Positions 1 through 8,964 of a DNA stretch of 11,776 bases are shown here, in pieces. Numbering within the stretch: the stretch's first letter is position 1; every line of letters starts with the position of its first letter. The stretch lies in NCBI GenBank assembly GCA_003024175.1, contig MDYQ01000497.1:135659-147434 (forward strand). Direction: 5' to 3'. The DNA comes from Planoprotostelium fungivorum. Taxonomy: Eukaryota; Evosea; Variosea; Cavosteliida; Cavosteliaceae. The position numbers and the translations under genes are program-made. The notes beneath the pieces were generated by a model. That model was not told the origin of the DNA, searched no databases, and saw only the letters and a list, made by a program, of their open reading frames with translations.

Positions 1-107
1 CAGACATGTTTGTTTCTTAATGAGATCAGATGAAGAAAAAAAGGATAGTGGTTGTTTGTAGTGTACAGAACATTTTTTGCAAATTGCGCCATTTTCGAGG
101 GCCCAAC
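1..107. other. Upstream region of the hot-dog gene; nothing definite
   Basis: The stretch precedes ATG 108. An in-frame ATG at 30 exists, so part could be coding, but the 26 residues it would add show no family similarity. No promoter motif or end of a neighbouring gene is evident. Confidence 0.3.
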
Positions 108-1556
108 ATGTCGGCTGCGATCATCTTTGGGATCCTATTCATTCTCTTCTTATTAGCGTCTATCATGATCTATTTCTCTTTATACATCCTTCGGCTTCTC
201 TCACCGGAACTCTCGCCGTTATTATCAGGAAGCCAAACGAAACTTCAGCTGGATCATTCTCTCACAGAACTAGACGCAATCGACCTGTTTGTAGTTTATT
301 CTCACTTATTCGCAAAGGTGTGAGCCGATCATCTGTGCACTATCCTGAACACTGCAGTCCATACGGAGACCTTCCCTCAAGATCGACCAAGAGGGCCAAT
401 TTTCTGTGCCGAAAGTGCAGATCGACGCTCCATTCTTCTTTACCACTGACAAGCTTCGCTCTTACACAGAAGCCACAAACTTCAGGCAAGGAATGAGGGA
501 TGAAGAGATCCATGCAGAACGTATCCCTCCGTTCCTCTTGTCGGGTCTTACTATGCCATTGGTCGTGTCACTGTTGGCTCATCCCACCTCGCCTATCAAT
601 CCCCTGGGTAGTGTGAATACCAGATGTCGTATCAAATGCCACCGACCCGATTTCCTGAAGGATCAAGGGTGAGCTGCCGTACTTCATGACCCTTATCTTT
701 TCTTCAGAAAGAAATTGTTTGCACACGCAGAATTTGTGTCAAACAGTGGAAGACGAGTCAAGAGGGGGGTCGAATGTGAATTATGATCTCTCATATGTAT
801 CTGACCGAAACAGTCTCTATATCTGTCTGTGTTTTCCTCGATAACTCGGGTCAGAAGAATCGAGTGGAGGTGCGTAGGAAGAAGTGAGATCTTCCTCACA
901 CAAAGAAGGAAGTCATCTGGGAGTGTGAATACTCTTATCTTCAGTTCTTAAAGTCCTCTTCTCAATCCTCTGTCGTATTGCCCTCCGATACACCGGTGAG
1001 AAGATCAGCTGAGAGATGAAATTATCGATGAGATGTTGACCAAAGTACAGGCGGAGAATCAAGAGAGGAAGTCTCAGAAGGTGGGTCGCCTGATGTTCCC
1101 TTTTCACGCACCAGGATTGTATGCCTCCTTCTGTAGAGACTACAATCCCATTCATCTCTCATCTCTGGCCGGAAAGTCAGTCAATCACATTCCCTCTCCC
1201 TCGTTCTCTCTATGGTGCACTGTGATGAATGCATTGACTCGAAACCAGGTACTTGTTTCGATTGGGAGGTAAGATATGCCATGGCATGGGTGTACTATGC
1301 GCAGCCTCTCACATCGAGGAACTCCAACAAAAATGGGTGAGACACATCCGGTGGTGCACGAATTGAATACGTGCAGTACGGTGAGCCGTGGTGGCTCGAC
1401 ATCCATTTCAGAAGACCCGCCGTGGTGCCTCTTCAGATGGACGTCGAGATCGAGCAGAGTCCAGACGGAAAGAATCAATTTTACGTTGTCTTCGCAGACG
1501 GAAGGAACAAAGGGAAATGTTCCTCTGACGGAATGTTCGGCACGATTAAATTCTGA
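108..1556 (+). CDS. Membrane-anchored double hot-dog (MaoC-like) dehydratase family protein, 8 exons
   Basis: Exon model: 108-317, 358-668, 708-775, 814-869, 909-995, 1033-1175, 1249-1336, 1377-1556; 380 residues. All seven introns are GT...AG (40, 39, 38, 39, 37, 73 and 40 nt) and phases match. A hydrophobic N-terminal segment (residues 3-31) looks like a membrane anchor. The first hot-dog half carries PPFLLSGLTMPLVVSLLAHP and an EVIWE strand. The second half has DYNPIH (D280 to H285) and CHGMGVL (H303), which match the hydratase-2/MaoC motif and its following HGM helix. The Asp and His of the motif are kept, but the usual Ser-Gly before Asp is Cys-Arg. By family, a role in acyl-thioester (enoyl/hydroxyacyl) chemistry is likely; substrate and compartment are unknown. 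An in-frame ATG at 30 would add 26 residues; 108 is preferred because the hydrophobic anchor then starts at the N terminus. Acceptor 905 instead of 908 would add one residue. Confidence 0.8.
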
Positions 1557-1588
1557 TGGAACATCGTTTATTTCTATTTTATCATCTA
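1557..1588. other. 32-bp convergent gap
   Basis: The hot-dog gene TGA (1554-1556) and the TAG of the two-membrane-segment gene (1591-1589) are 32 bp apart. The 3' ends of the two transcripts almost certainly overlap. Confidence 0.7.
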
Positions 1589-2396
1589 CTATATCCTCTC
1601 GTATTCGGTGTGTTGGTGGTTGATGATCCGAGACGCCACCAGGGCGACGACGGCTGTGCAGAGACAAACCTCCAAGGAGTCAATAACGAAGGAACAAAGA
1701 CTCTCACCAGCAGGCACACGGAATAGATCGTGAGAAAGACGGCAAATCCAAAGTGATTGCAGCCTTGGTTCAAACCTACAGAATATTAGAGGGACAATAT
1801 GAAAGGGAGATGGTGACGCACGGTAAGACACAGTTAAGGAGTAAGGCTTGTCTCCAGAGAGGACACCAACGTAAACAGGAGCGAAAGCACAGGATTCCTG
1901 TGTCAACGTTTGGCATACAACAGCCGTGCTGTTGCCACTCCATGTGTTGCTGGGCTCCGTTGGTGGTTGTGCGGACATTGAGAAGAAGACCTGTTCCAAT
2001 TAAACATTACTCGGATTATCTCTTCACCTTAGTTCTGTTCTCGCTGCACAATGTGACGACGGGTATACCTGCACTGTGTCACATAGAGTGGGTCATCATC
2101 ATCACCTTCGCGAGGGAGGGCGTATTGGTTGTAATAATAATCCCAACGATACCACTTGGTTTCATTGCCTACTGGTCCAGACAAGGTGATCGGAGAGCTG
2201 CGAACATCAACCTCCATTTTCGTGCATCGTCTCACCCGGATCCGAGATCTACTGCTTCTCCAATTGCACCATCACCAAAGTTTGCATAGGAGGGGTTGAG
2301 AAGTGAAAAATAAATGGCGATACCACTGATGGCGAAGATGAGGAAGAAAGAAGCACAAGTCAAAGAGACCGGGTGCTTTCTGAATGTGCTCCTCAT
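1589..2396 (-). CDS. Unrecognised protein with two membrane segments, 6 exons
   Basis: Minus-strand exons: 2396-2236, 2197-2106, 2068-2028, 1990-1822, 1775-1708, 1669-1589 (TAG stop); 203 residues. Introns are 38, 37, 37, 46 and 38 nt, all GT...AG and phase-compatible. One hydrophobic segment lies at residues 10-32 (SLTCASFFLIFAISGIAIYF). A second lies near the C terminus (FAVFLTIYSVCLLVCLCTAV onward), followed by a short charged tail. The roughly 120-residue loop between them is polar, with N-glycosylation-like sites (NET, NRT, NST), several Trp/Tyr and at least four Cys, suggesting a disulfide-bonded lumenal or extracellular domain with both termini on the other side. I do not recognise the family; the topology recalls CDC50/TMEM30 proteins, but I see none of their motifs. 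The start at 2396 is the only ATG in frame. An ATG at 2478 is in another frame and overlaps the divergent gene. Confidence 0.72.
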
Positions 2397-2476
2397 CCCC
2401 GATCCGATGTGATGTGTTTAATGATTTCTTTGAAGCTGGCAGACCCGACAGACAAAGGCATTTACAACCACAACAC
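2397..2476. promoter_or_regulatory. 80-bp divergent intergenic region, presumed bidirectional promoter
   Basis: This is all the DNA between the start codons of the minus-strand two-membrane-segment gene (2396) and the plus-strand PH-domain gene (2477). Both promoters and both 5' leaders must fit here or inside the genes. I see no convincing TATA box. The TATATAA at 2503-2509 lies inside the PH gene and encodes Leu-Tyr-Lys, so it is probably not a promoter element. A promoter here is inferred from gene arrangement only. Confidence 0.5.
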
Positions 2477-4005
2477 ATGTCGACGAGCAAGAAGGGATCC
2501 TTATATAAGCGAGCTGAGACGACCGATAGTTGGAACAAGCGTTTCGGTGGGCGTCCATCCTTCAGTTTTTTCTTATAGAAGATAGCTGTACTTCAGAGCA
2601 ATTTCCTTCTCCTATTCAACAACGAATCAGAATCAGGCCTCAGGCAGAATGCAAAATACATCTTAAACATCTCATCTTGGTAATTGAACGAGATGTGTGA
2701 AGATCCACATGCTGAATGAAGCTTCAGTACTATCACCACTACTCCCTTACTTCACCATTTTGGATTCACTCTGAAGATGCCAAAAGAGTCCAAGCGAGGG
2801 TGGGGACTTCTTTCGTCTCTCTATTGAACAACACAGATTCATTACACTTGCAGCGAAGAATACTGCGGAGCTCAACGAGTGGATGCAGGCTATTTCAGCA
2901 GCCAGCAAGTCTTCAGGCAACACCGTCCTGCTTCCAAATAGTGGGTCAACCTTATCTTTGAGTTCTCATAGAAGCAGATAACGTTGGCGCTTCGACTGTC
3001 GTTCATCACATGATCACCACTGTATCACCACCCTCTCATCCCAGTAGCCCCCCCACTCAACACTACACGACCCATACTATCACTCAGGCTCCCACATCTG
3101 CCTTAGCTCAGACGCAAGCTCGACTGGCGCAACAACAGAAATTGACAGAGATGAAGGCCACGATGAATGCTCAGAACTCACAGCCTCTTTATCCTCCCCA
3201 GGGTCCACAGAGTCAACCACCCAACTATGTGCCACAATCACAATCACCCCCATCTCAGTATCCACCTCAGCCGTATCAACCACAGACACAAGGACAGGGA
3301 TACCCTCAGACACAAGGACAGGGATACCCTCAGACACAAGGACAGGGATACCCTCAGACACAGCAGTATCCACCACAGACACAAGGACAGGGATACCCTC
3401 AGACGCAGCAATATCAACCTCAGACACCGTACCAACCTCAGACACCGTACCAACCTCAGACATCATATCAACCTCAGACACAAGGACAGCAAGGATATCC
3501 TCAGCCCCAACAGGGTTATCCTCAATCACAAGCACAGCAGAATCACCCAAAAGCACAGCACAATTACTCTCAATCACAGCAGGGCTATCCCCAATCACAG
3601 CACAATTATTCTCAACCTCAGGGTTATCCTCAACAGGGAGCACAGGGCTATCCTCAGCAAGGACCACCGGGCTATCCTCAACAGGGAGCACAGGGCTATC
3701 AGCAGGGACCCCCTCAGGGCTATCCCCAATCAAATGGAGGATATGCTCCATCGCAAGGATATCCTTCATCACAAGGACGTCCCCCATCCCAAGGATACCC
3801 TCAGGGACAACCGACGTACCAAGGGCAGAATGAAAGGAACCAGGCACAGCTGAAGAGCAATTATCCAGATCTTCATATGTCTGCACCCATCTATGGATCT
3901 CAGCCCGGTCCCAGCAAAGCTGGCATCGTACCTCCACCCTACTACGAGACGGAACCTCCTGCTTACTCTCACGCCACTCAACAACCCCAGGCTTATCCTT
4001 ACTAA
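2477..4005 (+). CDS. PH-domain protein with Q/Y/P/G-rich repetitive tail and C-terminal PPxY motifs, 5 exons
   Basis: Exons: 2477-2546, 2586-2679, 2722-2799, 2837-2940, 2978-4005 (TAA stop); 457 residues. Introns are 39, 42, 37 and 37 nt; intron 3 could instead end at 2727 (48 nt, two residues fewer). Residues 4-101 form a PH domain: KKGSLYKR, then [17 protein letters not shown], a Cys-containing strand, FGFTL, and the C-terminal helix [10 protein letters not shown] with the conserved Trp96. PH domains usually bind phosphoinositides or proteins at membranes. A short Gln/Ala/Lys-rich stretch ([16 protein letters not shown]) follows. Then come about 270 residues built of QGYPQTQ- and YQPQTP-like repeats, low-complexity and probably disordered. 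The C terminus holds PPPYY (434-438) and PPAY (442-445), which fit the WW-domain ligand PPxY, as found in partners of NEDD4-type ligases. An adaptor role is inferred. The 5' end is 80 bp from the divergent gene; the stop is 15 bp from that of MSH6. Confidence 0.85.
3283..3399 (+). repeat. 24-bp coding tandem repeat, three contiguous copies and a fourth after a spacer
   Basis: Copies lie at 3283-3306, 3307-3330, 3331-3354 and 3376-3399. They are identical at the DNA level and encode QTQGQGYP. Such identity shows recent duplication within the PH gene tail, so copy number may vary between strains. Confidence 0.9.
3415..3480 (+). repeat. 18-bp coding tandem repeat, about 3.7 copies
   Basis: Copies lie at 3415-3432, 3433-3450 and 3451-3468 (diverged at its end), with a partial copy at 3469-3480. 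The unit encodes QPQTPY. It sits just downstream of the 24-bp repeat in the same exon. Confidence 0.88.
3631..3700 (+). repeat. Imperfect coding repeat in the Gly-rich part of the PH protein tail
   Basis: A 22-bp string occurs at 3631-3652 and again at 3679-3700, separated by a related unit. It encodes QQGAQGY and neighbours. The repeats are less regular than the two upstream arrays. Confidence 0.75.
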
Positions 4006-4020
4006 ACGTTTCCGTCGAAT
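4006..4020. other. 15-bp convergent gap between the PH gene and MSH6
   Basis: The TAA of the plus-strand PH gene (4003-4005) and the TAA of minus-strand MSH6 (4023-4021) are 15 bp apart. The two 3' UTRs must therefore overlap, each running into the other gene. No separate terminator can be placed here. Confidence 0.8.
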
Positions 4021-7000
4021 TTATTCTCTCTGTATCTCCGTCCACAATCTTTCCACCCATTGATAGTCACACTCGCTCGTCATCATCTTCGTCACACTGT
4101 TGTTCAGCGCCCTGTTTCAGTCTCAGATCTACTGGACGAGAAGGCTATCACCTCTGGTGGGATGATCTCTCGAACTCCTGAGCCACAAGGTCCGCTCTGG
4201 ATGTGATGAGACCATCGATACCTGCCATCTTTGCCACATTCATTCCGTAACTCTTTGGACAGACACCAGGGGTCAACTTATACAGGAAGGTCACATCACC
4301 CCTGTTCTTCTCAGTCTCTCACACATCAGATGTAGAGGGCAGAGAAGTTTCTCTACGACTTCTCTTTACTCACTGTTCTTCGTCGACAAAGCAGGCCATG
4401 TGGTGCAACCCCACTTTCTCGTTGTTCTCGTATTCGGAGGTGAGCATGTGATAATGGGTGGAGAATAAGGTGCAGCAGTTCACTTGACGAACGAGATGAT
4501 CCAGCACTGAATATGCGATGGAGTATCTGAGATGGTGAGAGGAGATATACAGAGGATAGACAGTACCCATCAAAGGTAGAAGTTCCTCTACCGAGTTCAT
4601 CCATGATGACGAGGGAGCGGTGAGTGGCATGCTTCATGATGTTGGATGTCTCTTGGAGTTCAACCATGAAGGTGGAGTGACCCGTTAAGATGTCATCGTT
4701 TGCACCCAGGCGAGTGAAGATGCGATCGATGGGGGTCATCTCACAACTCGTGGCCGTCACATAACAACCCATCTGTGCCATGATTGCCGCCACACACACT
4801 TGTCTCAGTAATGTCGATTTTCCTCCTATTTCCCCTCAGTTCTTTGTGATACGATGTACGCACCCATGTTCGGTCCCGTCAGAAGAACAGTCATCGGGTT
4901 GTCTCTCCCCAGCTGAATGTCGTTGGGAATAAAGTCTCCACCAGCTCTGTGTGGTGTCATTCTATGATTCAACTTGCGTCTCACCTGGGTACAACACAGG
5001 GATGTCTCAGCTCTTGTATGCTGAGGTAGGAACTCTTGATCCATCAGATGAATCGAGAGGGGAATTCACCTCTGATTCCGTGAAGACCGGGCGACACACA
5101 GGTCCCGTGGAGGAAACTTTGGACATGGAGAGGGACAGGAGGGCGTCCAGTGTGGCCACTTGCTCGATGACTCGCAGCCACTTTCCATAACTGCTCACGT
5201 GAGAGGGGAAGAGAAGTCGATCTCACTTGGCATCGAACCTCTTGCAGAGACGAGAGAGGATGGTCTTCCTGATCTCCACCAGCGTGTCGTTGTCGTGTTC
5301 CAATTTCTTCACCCACTCTTTGATCTCTGGGGTGTAGTATCGATTCATCGTCTGTTGCCCTCAGTCGTTATCCCATGAGTACTCATCACCTTGGTCTGTG
5401 ACACGACGTACCACTCTGAGGGAACCTTGGTTGCCTTTGGAAATTCCAGCTGATAAGGACTCTTGTTGATGTCTTTGTAGCAGATGGTCGAGCTCTTGTA
5501 CTGTTTCTTCTGCTTCTGCAGGAAAGCTTGAAGCAATAGCTGTGTCTTTTCGATCTCTTCCATGATACTGTCGTAGTCACTCTCCATTCCCTTCTTCAGC
5601 ACAATCGTCCCTGCTCACATCAGCCCAGCCTCCTCCCACCCTCACCGTCTTTCTTGGCGATCTCTCTGTTGAATCCCTCTGAGAATTCCACCAGACACTT
5701 GTCCATCTGTTCCATCATTCCTCCCAGGTCACTCATCTGCCCCTTTCATTCCAGCACCTACAAAGGACTCACCTCTCTCAGCACTCTGCTCTGGAACTTG
5801 TCGGCATTGGGTACTACATACTTCCGAACGATGTCGAGGATGAGTTCGAAGGCCTCCAAGACATGGATGAGATCGGATACTCTGACGGTCTCAGCATGGA
5901 CTCTCGAGATCATCCTCTCCACGTCGGGAAGACATGAGAGGTCCTTCCTCATGTTCTCTATCGCACATCAACTCCACCATCATCGATGACTCACCTATGA
6001 GATTGGGTATTCCAGATAGATCGTCGATGGATTTCAGCCTCTCCTCGATGTCTGCAGCCTTCAAGAGGGGGAAGCAGAGCCACTTCTGCTTTGAGTGAGT
6101 GGATGACACGGACACACGATACACACGGTGAAGAGTCTCTTTCCGAATGAAGTCTTGCAATGGTCCAACAATCGAAGGAGAGTTCCTTCCTCTCCTCCGT
6201 CTCGCGAATTGTTGAGGATCTCTAAATTCTGTAGACTCTGACCATCCAGGGCCATCGTGTCTGGCGTTATTAGTCTCCCCTCCTTCTCTCTTCTCACCTC
6301 TTTCTGTCGGATGAAACATCTTGAAGTTTTTGAGGGACACCAACTCGACGTCCATCTTCAACTGAGGGAGGTGAGATGGTACATTTGGATCTCTGGTGAA
6401 ATGTCTCACTTCTTCCAGGTATCGAACACAAGCACCCAAGGACTTGAGCATCTCGGGCTTCGTTGACTCTTGGTAGGAAGATAGACACTCGGGCCAGTTC
6501 TTCCTCTTTGCATCTCCACTGACCCCATCGGAACTCTTTCCGTCAGTGGGGAAATATTTCTGTTGGGAGAGTATGTTCAAAGTATCCAATTCTTTAGGAA
6601 AGGATCGAGAGTGCACGAGAGCAGTGTACAATATCCTCTTAATCATACGGACCATCACATCGGGGATGCCGCTCTATCTCTCTTCAACTTGGCAAGAGCA
6701 TTCATCACACCTCGTACAGGACTTCCTTCGGTTTCGTCTGGGTGAGGAGGGTTTCGAGGGTGGTGAGATGGTTGTCATCTTTGAAATAGCTGAGGTTGAA
6801 TTCACCTGTGACGATCAACGAGAGTGTCATCACGCAACTGACCTGTGGCGGTATCGACCAAGCAAGTTCCCACGCAGTTTCCAGTGTGAGATACACAGAC
6901 GGACAGGAGAAAGGCTGAGCTGGCACTGTTGATCAACCCTTCGTCGACCAGAGTTCCCGCAGTGTAGATCTTGGTCAATTCTCTTCGGATGATATTATCC

Positions 7001-8528
7001 TGATCCATCAGCTCTCTTCTCTCTTCCATCTCATCACCTTGACTGATTTATTGCTCGTGTTCTTTTGGCGTTTCTCTTTTCCTATGGCCGTCTCCAATTG
7101 ATCCACTCTTCCTATTTTATATCTGCTGGTAGTCAACAGGTTTCAACGCAGTCATGAACAGTACCCCAGAGAGATCAGCTTCGAGGCGTAAGGAATGAAG
7201 TGAGACTCTGGAACACCGGCCATTCTCATGTTCACACGTCTGGATACCCTCAGACCGATGTGTTCATGTCCAATGTCTGCATCGTTCTCATAAAGCTCAT
7301 AGAATCTTCCTTTCTGATACTGATGAGATGCGTCGAGCGAGGGAGTCACCTTGAAGAAGATGACGGTGTCATAGTTGTTCTTCTTGATGTCCCAGAACTG
7401 TCGTTCGAAGGGTTTGAGCATGGCATTCTCGGGCACGTAGACTGTGCTGGGATCGTATCCGGGCTCACCCGGCCTTCTCATCTGAGCATCTCGAATGTTC
7501 ACCAGCCAGTCATGTCTGCCCTCGTCATATTTTTCTCCCTTCTTCTTCTCACCTCCTCTCTTGTTCCTTTGCCTTCTCCGTATCTCTCGTCTAGCTCCGT
7601 CAGTACCATTCTATGGTTCCCCTCACCCTTCGAATTCCTCTCATCATAGACGTGTGTTTCTTCTTCTTGTCATCTTCCTCTGGCTCTCCATCGTCGTCCG
7701 AACTCTCTTCTTCGGACTCCTCGTCTGATCCACTTCAACACAAATGCAAGTGGACTTCTCACCCTCGTCCTCTTCTTCCATCTTCCTCTTCTTCGCGGCA
7801 GTTGCCTTCTTCACTGGCGTTGTTGGTGTTCTGGTCGTGACTGTCTTCGTTTTCCCTGCCTTCCCCTTTCTCAGCATTAGGAGTGTGCTATAGATATTTT
7901 CACACCGCAAGTACCTCCTTCTTCTTTTCCTCCACCGAAACACCTCGGTCGTCCGATTCGTCCACAAAATCGATCTGGTGTGATGAGTGTGAATACTGGA
8001 AATTGACACTCCACCTTTCGTTTGATTGCGTCTCCTCTTTGAGAGGGCTCAACAATGTCCATAAAGTCATCTACGTCATCTGTGATCTCTTCCTCGATCT
8101 GCATTGTCTTTACTCCTCAATTCGTTTCATTCTTCTTGATTTACCTCTTCTTTCTTAACGTGAGGTATTTGTGGTGTGCCGCTGCTTTTCGATTGAGGTG
8201 ACGATGTCGGTGAACACTGAGTAGAATTGCTTGCTCTGATAGTGTTAAAGATATTCCTTAAAGTCGATCACCCTCTTGCATTTAGGAATTTCTTCAAAGG
8301 CGTAGTCTTTGTTGCATCCTGATTTTGTTGAGTTACGGAAGAATGATTCCAATTACCTTCGATCCGCTCGATCCAGAAAAATACTTTGATGATGAGTTTG
8401 ACTTGTCCTCTGCTGTATTGACATCCTGATCATCATTGAGATTAACTATCATAAATCGATGCGATTACCTCCTTCTTTGCAGTGGAGAAGAACGATAGAA
8501 GGCTCTTTTGTGGTTTTTGAATCGGCAT
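4021..8528 (-). CDS. MSH6: DNA mismatch repair protein MSH6 (MutS-alpha subunit), 29 exons
   Basis: Exons (minus): 8528-8469, 8425-8357, 8318-8272, 8235-8145, 8107-8015, 7974-7915, 7865-7763, 7724-7627, 7590-7553, 7515-7350, 7313-7165, 7122-7038, 6999-6843, 6805-6711, 6673-6410, 6361-6298, 6260-6127, 6088-5995, 5957-5773, 5736-5646, 5610-5390, 5351-5227, 5190-5070, 5034-4985, 4946-4864, 4825-4567, 4526-4374, 4301-4152, 4111-4021. All phases join; 1131 residues. MSH6 pairs with MSH2 to recognise mispairs in the nucleus. An N-terminal PIP box QKSLLSFF (7-14) should bind PCNA. A disordered leader has a KKRK NLS-like site (165-168) and an acidic run. The mismatch-binding FYE motif is at 279-281 (KGRFYELYE). 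The ATPase has Walker A GPNMGGKS (911-918), Walker B DE (990-991) in [12 protein letters not shown], and the H-loop STHYH (1023-1027). There is no PWWP domain. Less certain joins are near 7516-7626 and 6362-6409. Confidence 0.95.
6362..6409 (-). other. 48-nt stop-free, multiple-of-three intron in MSH6
   Basis: The interval starts with GTGAGA and ends with CTCAG on the minus strand, lies between codons, is 16 codons long and has no in-frame stop. Splicing it out gives YLEELKMDVEL, which matches the family. Retaining it would insert 16 residues in the connector region without a frameshift. I favour an intron, but the sequence alone allows both. Confidence 0.65.
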
Positions 8529-8964
8529 GCCTCCTCGCCATACAAAAAGGGTATTATATTACTAGTGCATTTCTCTACAACTCACCTCGCAATACTTGCT
8601 TGCGCGATCCCAGAAATTCTTCGCAAACATTTTGTAAGCTTTCAAGCGCTCTGTATTCTCAAGTGCGTTGGTTGGCGACAGCAAACTATTTTTAACCCCT
8701 TTGGTCCACAATGATGGAACTCGTGGAGAACTCGAAACTAGTGAAAAGGAGCAAGAACTAATTTCTAGGCTGAAATGGAACCAATTTATTTGTGGCCCAC
8801 AAACACGATAACACTAATTTGTTTCAATCATTACCAGCGCAAGGTGATGCATCTCTCATTGATATCAAAGAAAGCAGTTCACGGGACCATGCTGCGCCCA
8901 CCGATGTGGTCTACAACTACGTTGAACCAAGCACAAAATTCGCGGAAAAGGAGACAATCGTCCC
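8529..8964. other. Unresolved 436-bp stretch: MSH6 upstream region plus coding-like open frames
   Basis: This is the longest stretch without a firm gene. It must hold the MSH6 promoter and perhaps that of the Ap4A phosphorylase gene. On the plus strand the frame from 8638 is open to 8811 and reads ELETSEKEQELISRLKWNQF around 8728-8787. A GT...AG interval 8792-8837 (46 nt) would join it to a second open frame (DASLIDIKESSS, then VVYNYVEPSTKFAEKE). A further interval 9002-9039 (38 nt) would then join that frame in phase to the Ap4A phosphorylase. This could be an N-terminal extension, a separate small gene, or chance. No good start codon was found and no family recognised. Confidence 0.35.

Noticed and set aside
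1753-2289. Plus-strand open frame of 178 codons
   Set aside because: It is antisense to the six-exon two-membrane-segment gene and shows no domain-like features.
2503-2509. TATATAA as a TATA box for the minus-strand gene
   Set aside because: It lies inside PH exon 1 and encodes Leu-Tyr-Lys of the conserved PH start. Coding constraint explains it.
3283-3480. CRISPR-like or non-coding satellite array
   Set aside because: The units are multiples of three, in frame with the PH gene, contiguous and without unique spacers.
3080-4060. Long minus-strand open frame of 326 codons opposite the PH protein tail
   Set aside because: It is the antisense of the Q/Y/P repeat exon, whose base composition lacks stop codons on the other strand. 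The Val/Asp/Glu-rich translation is a mirror of the repeats and it overlaps the end of MSH6.
5891-6658. A 255-codon minus-strand open frame as a stand-alone protein
   Set aside because: It is MSH6 exons read through several introns. After splicing, its parts match the MSH6 lever/connector region in order.
8525-8530. GCATGC giving an ATG on both strands at the MSH6 start
   Set aside because: The plus-strand ATG leads to a stop after 12 codons with no good exon model. The palindrome is probably chance.
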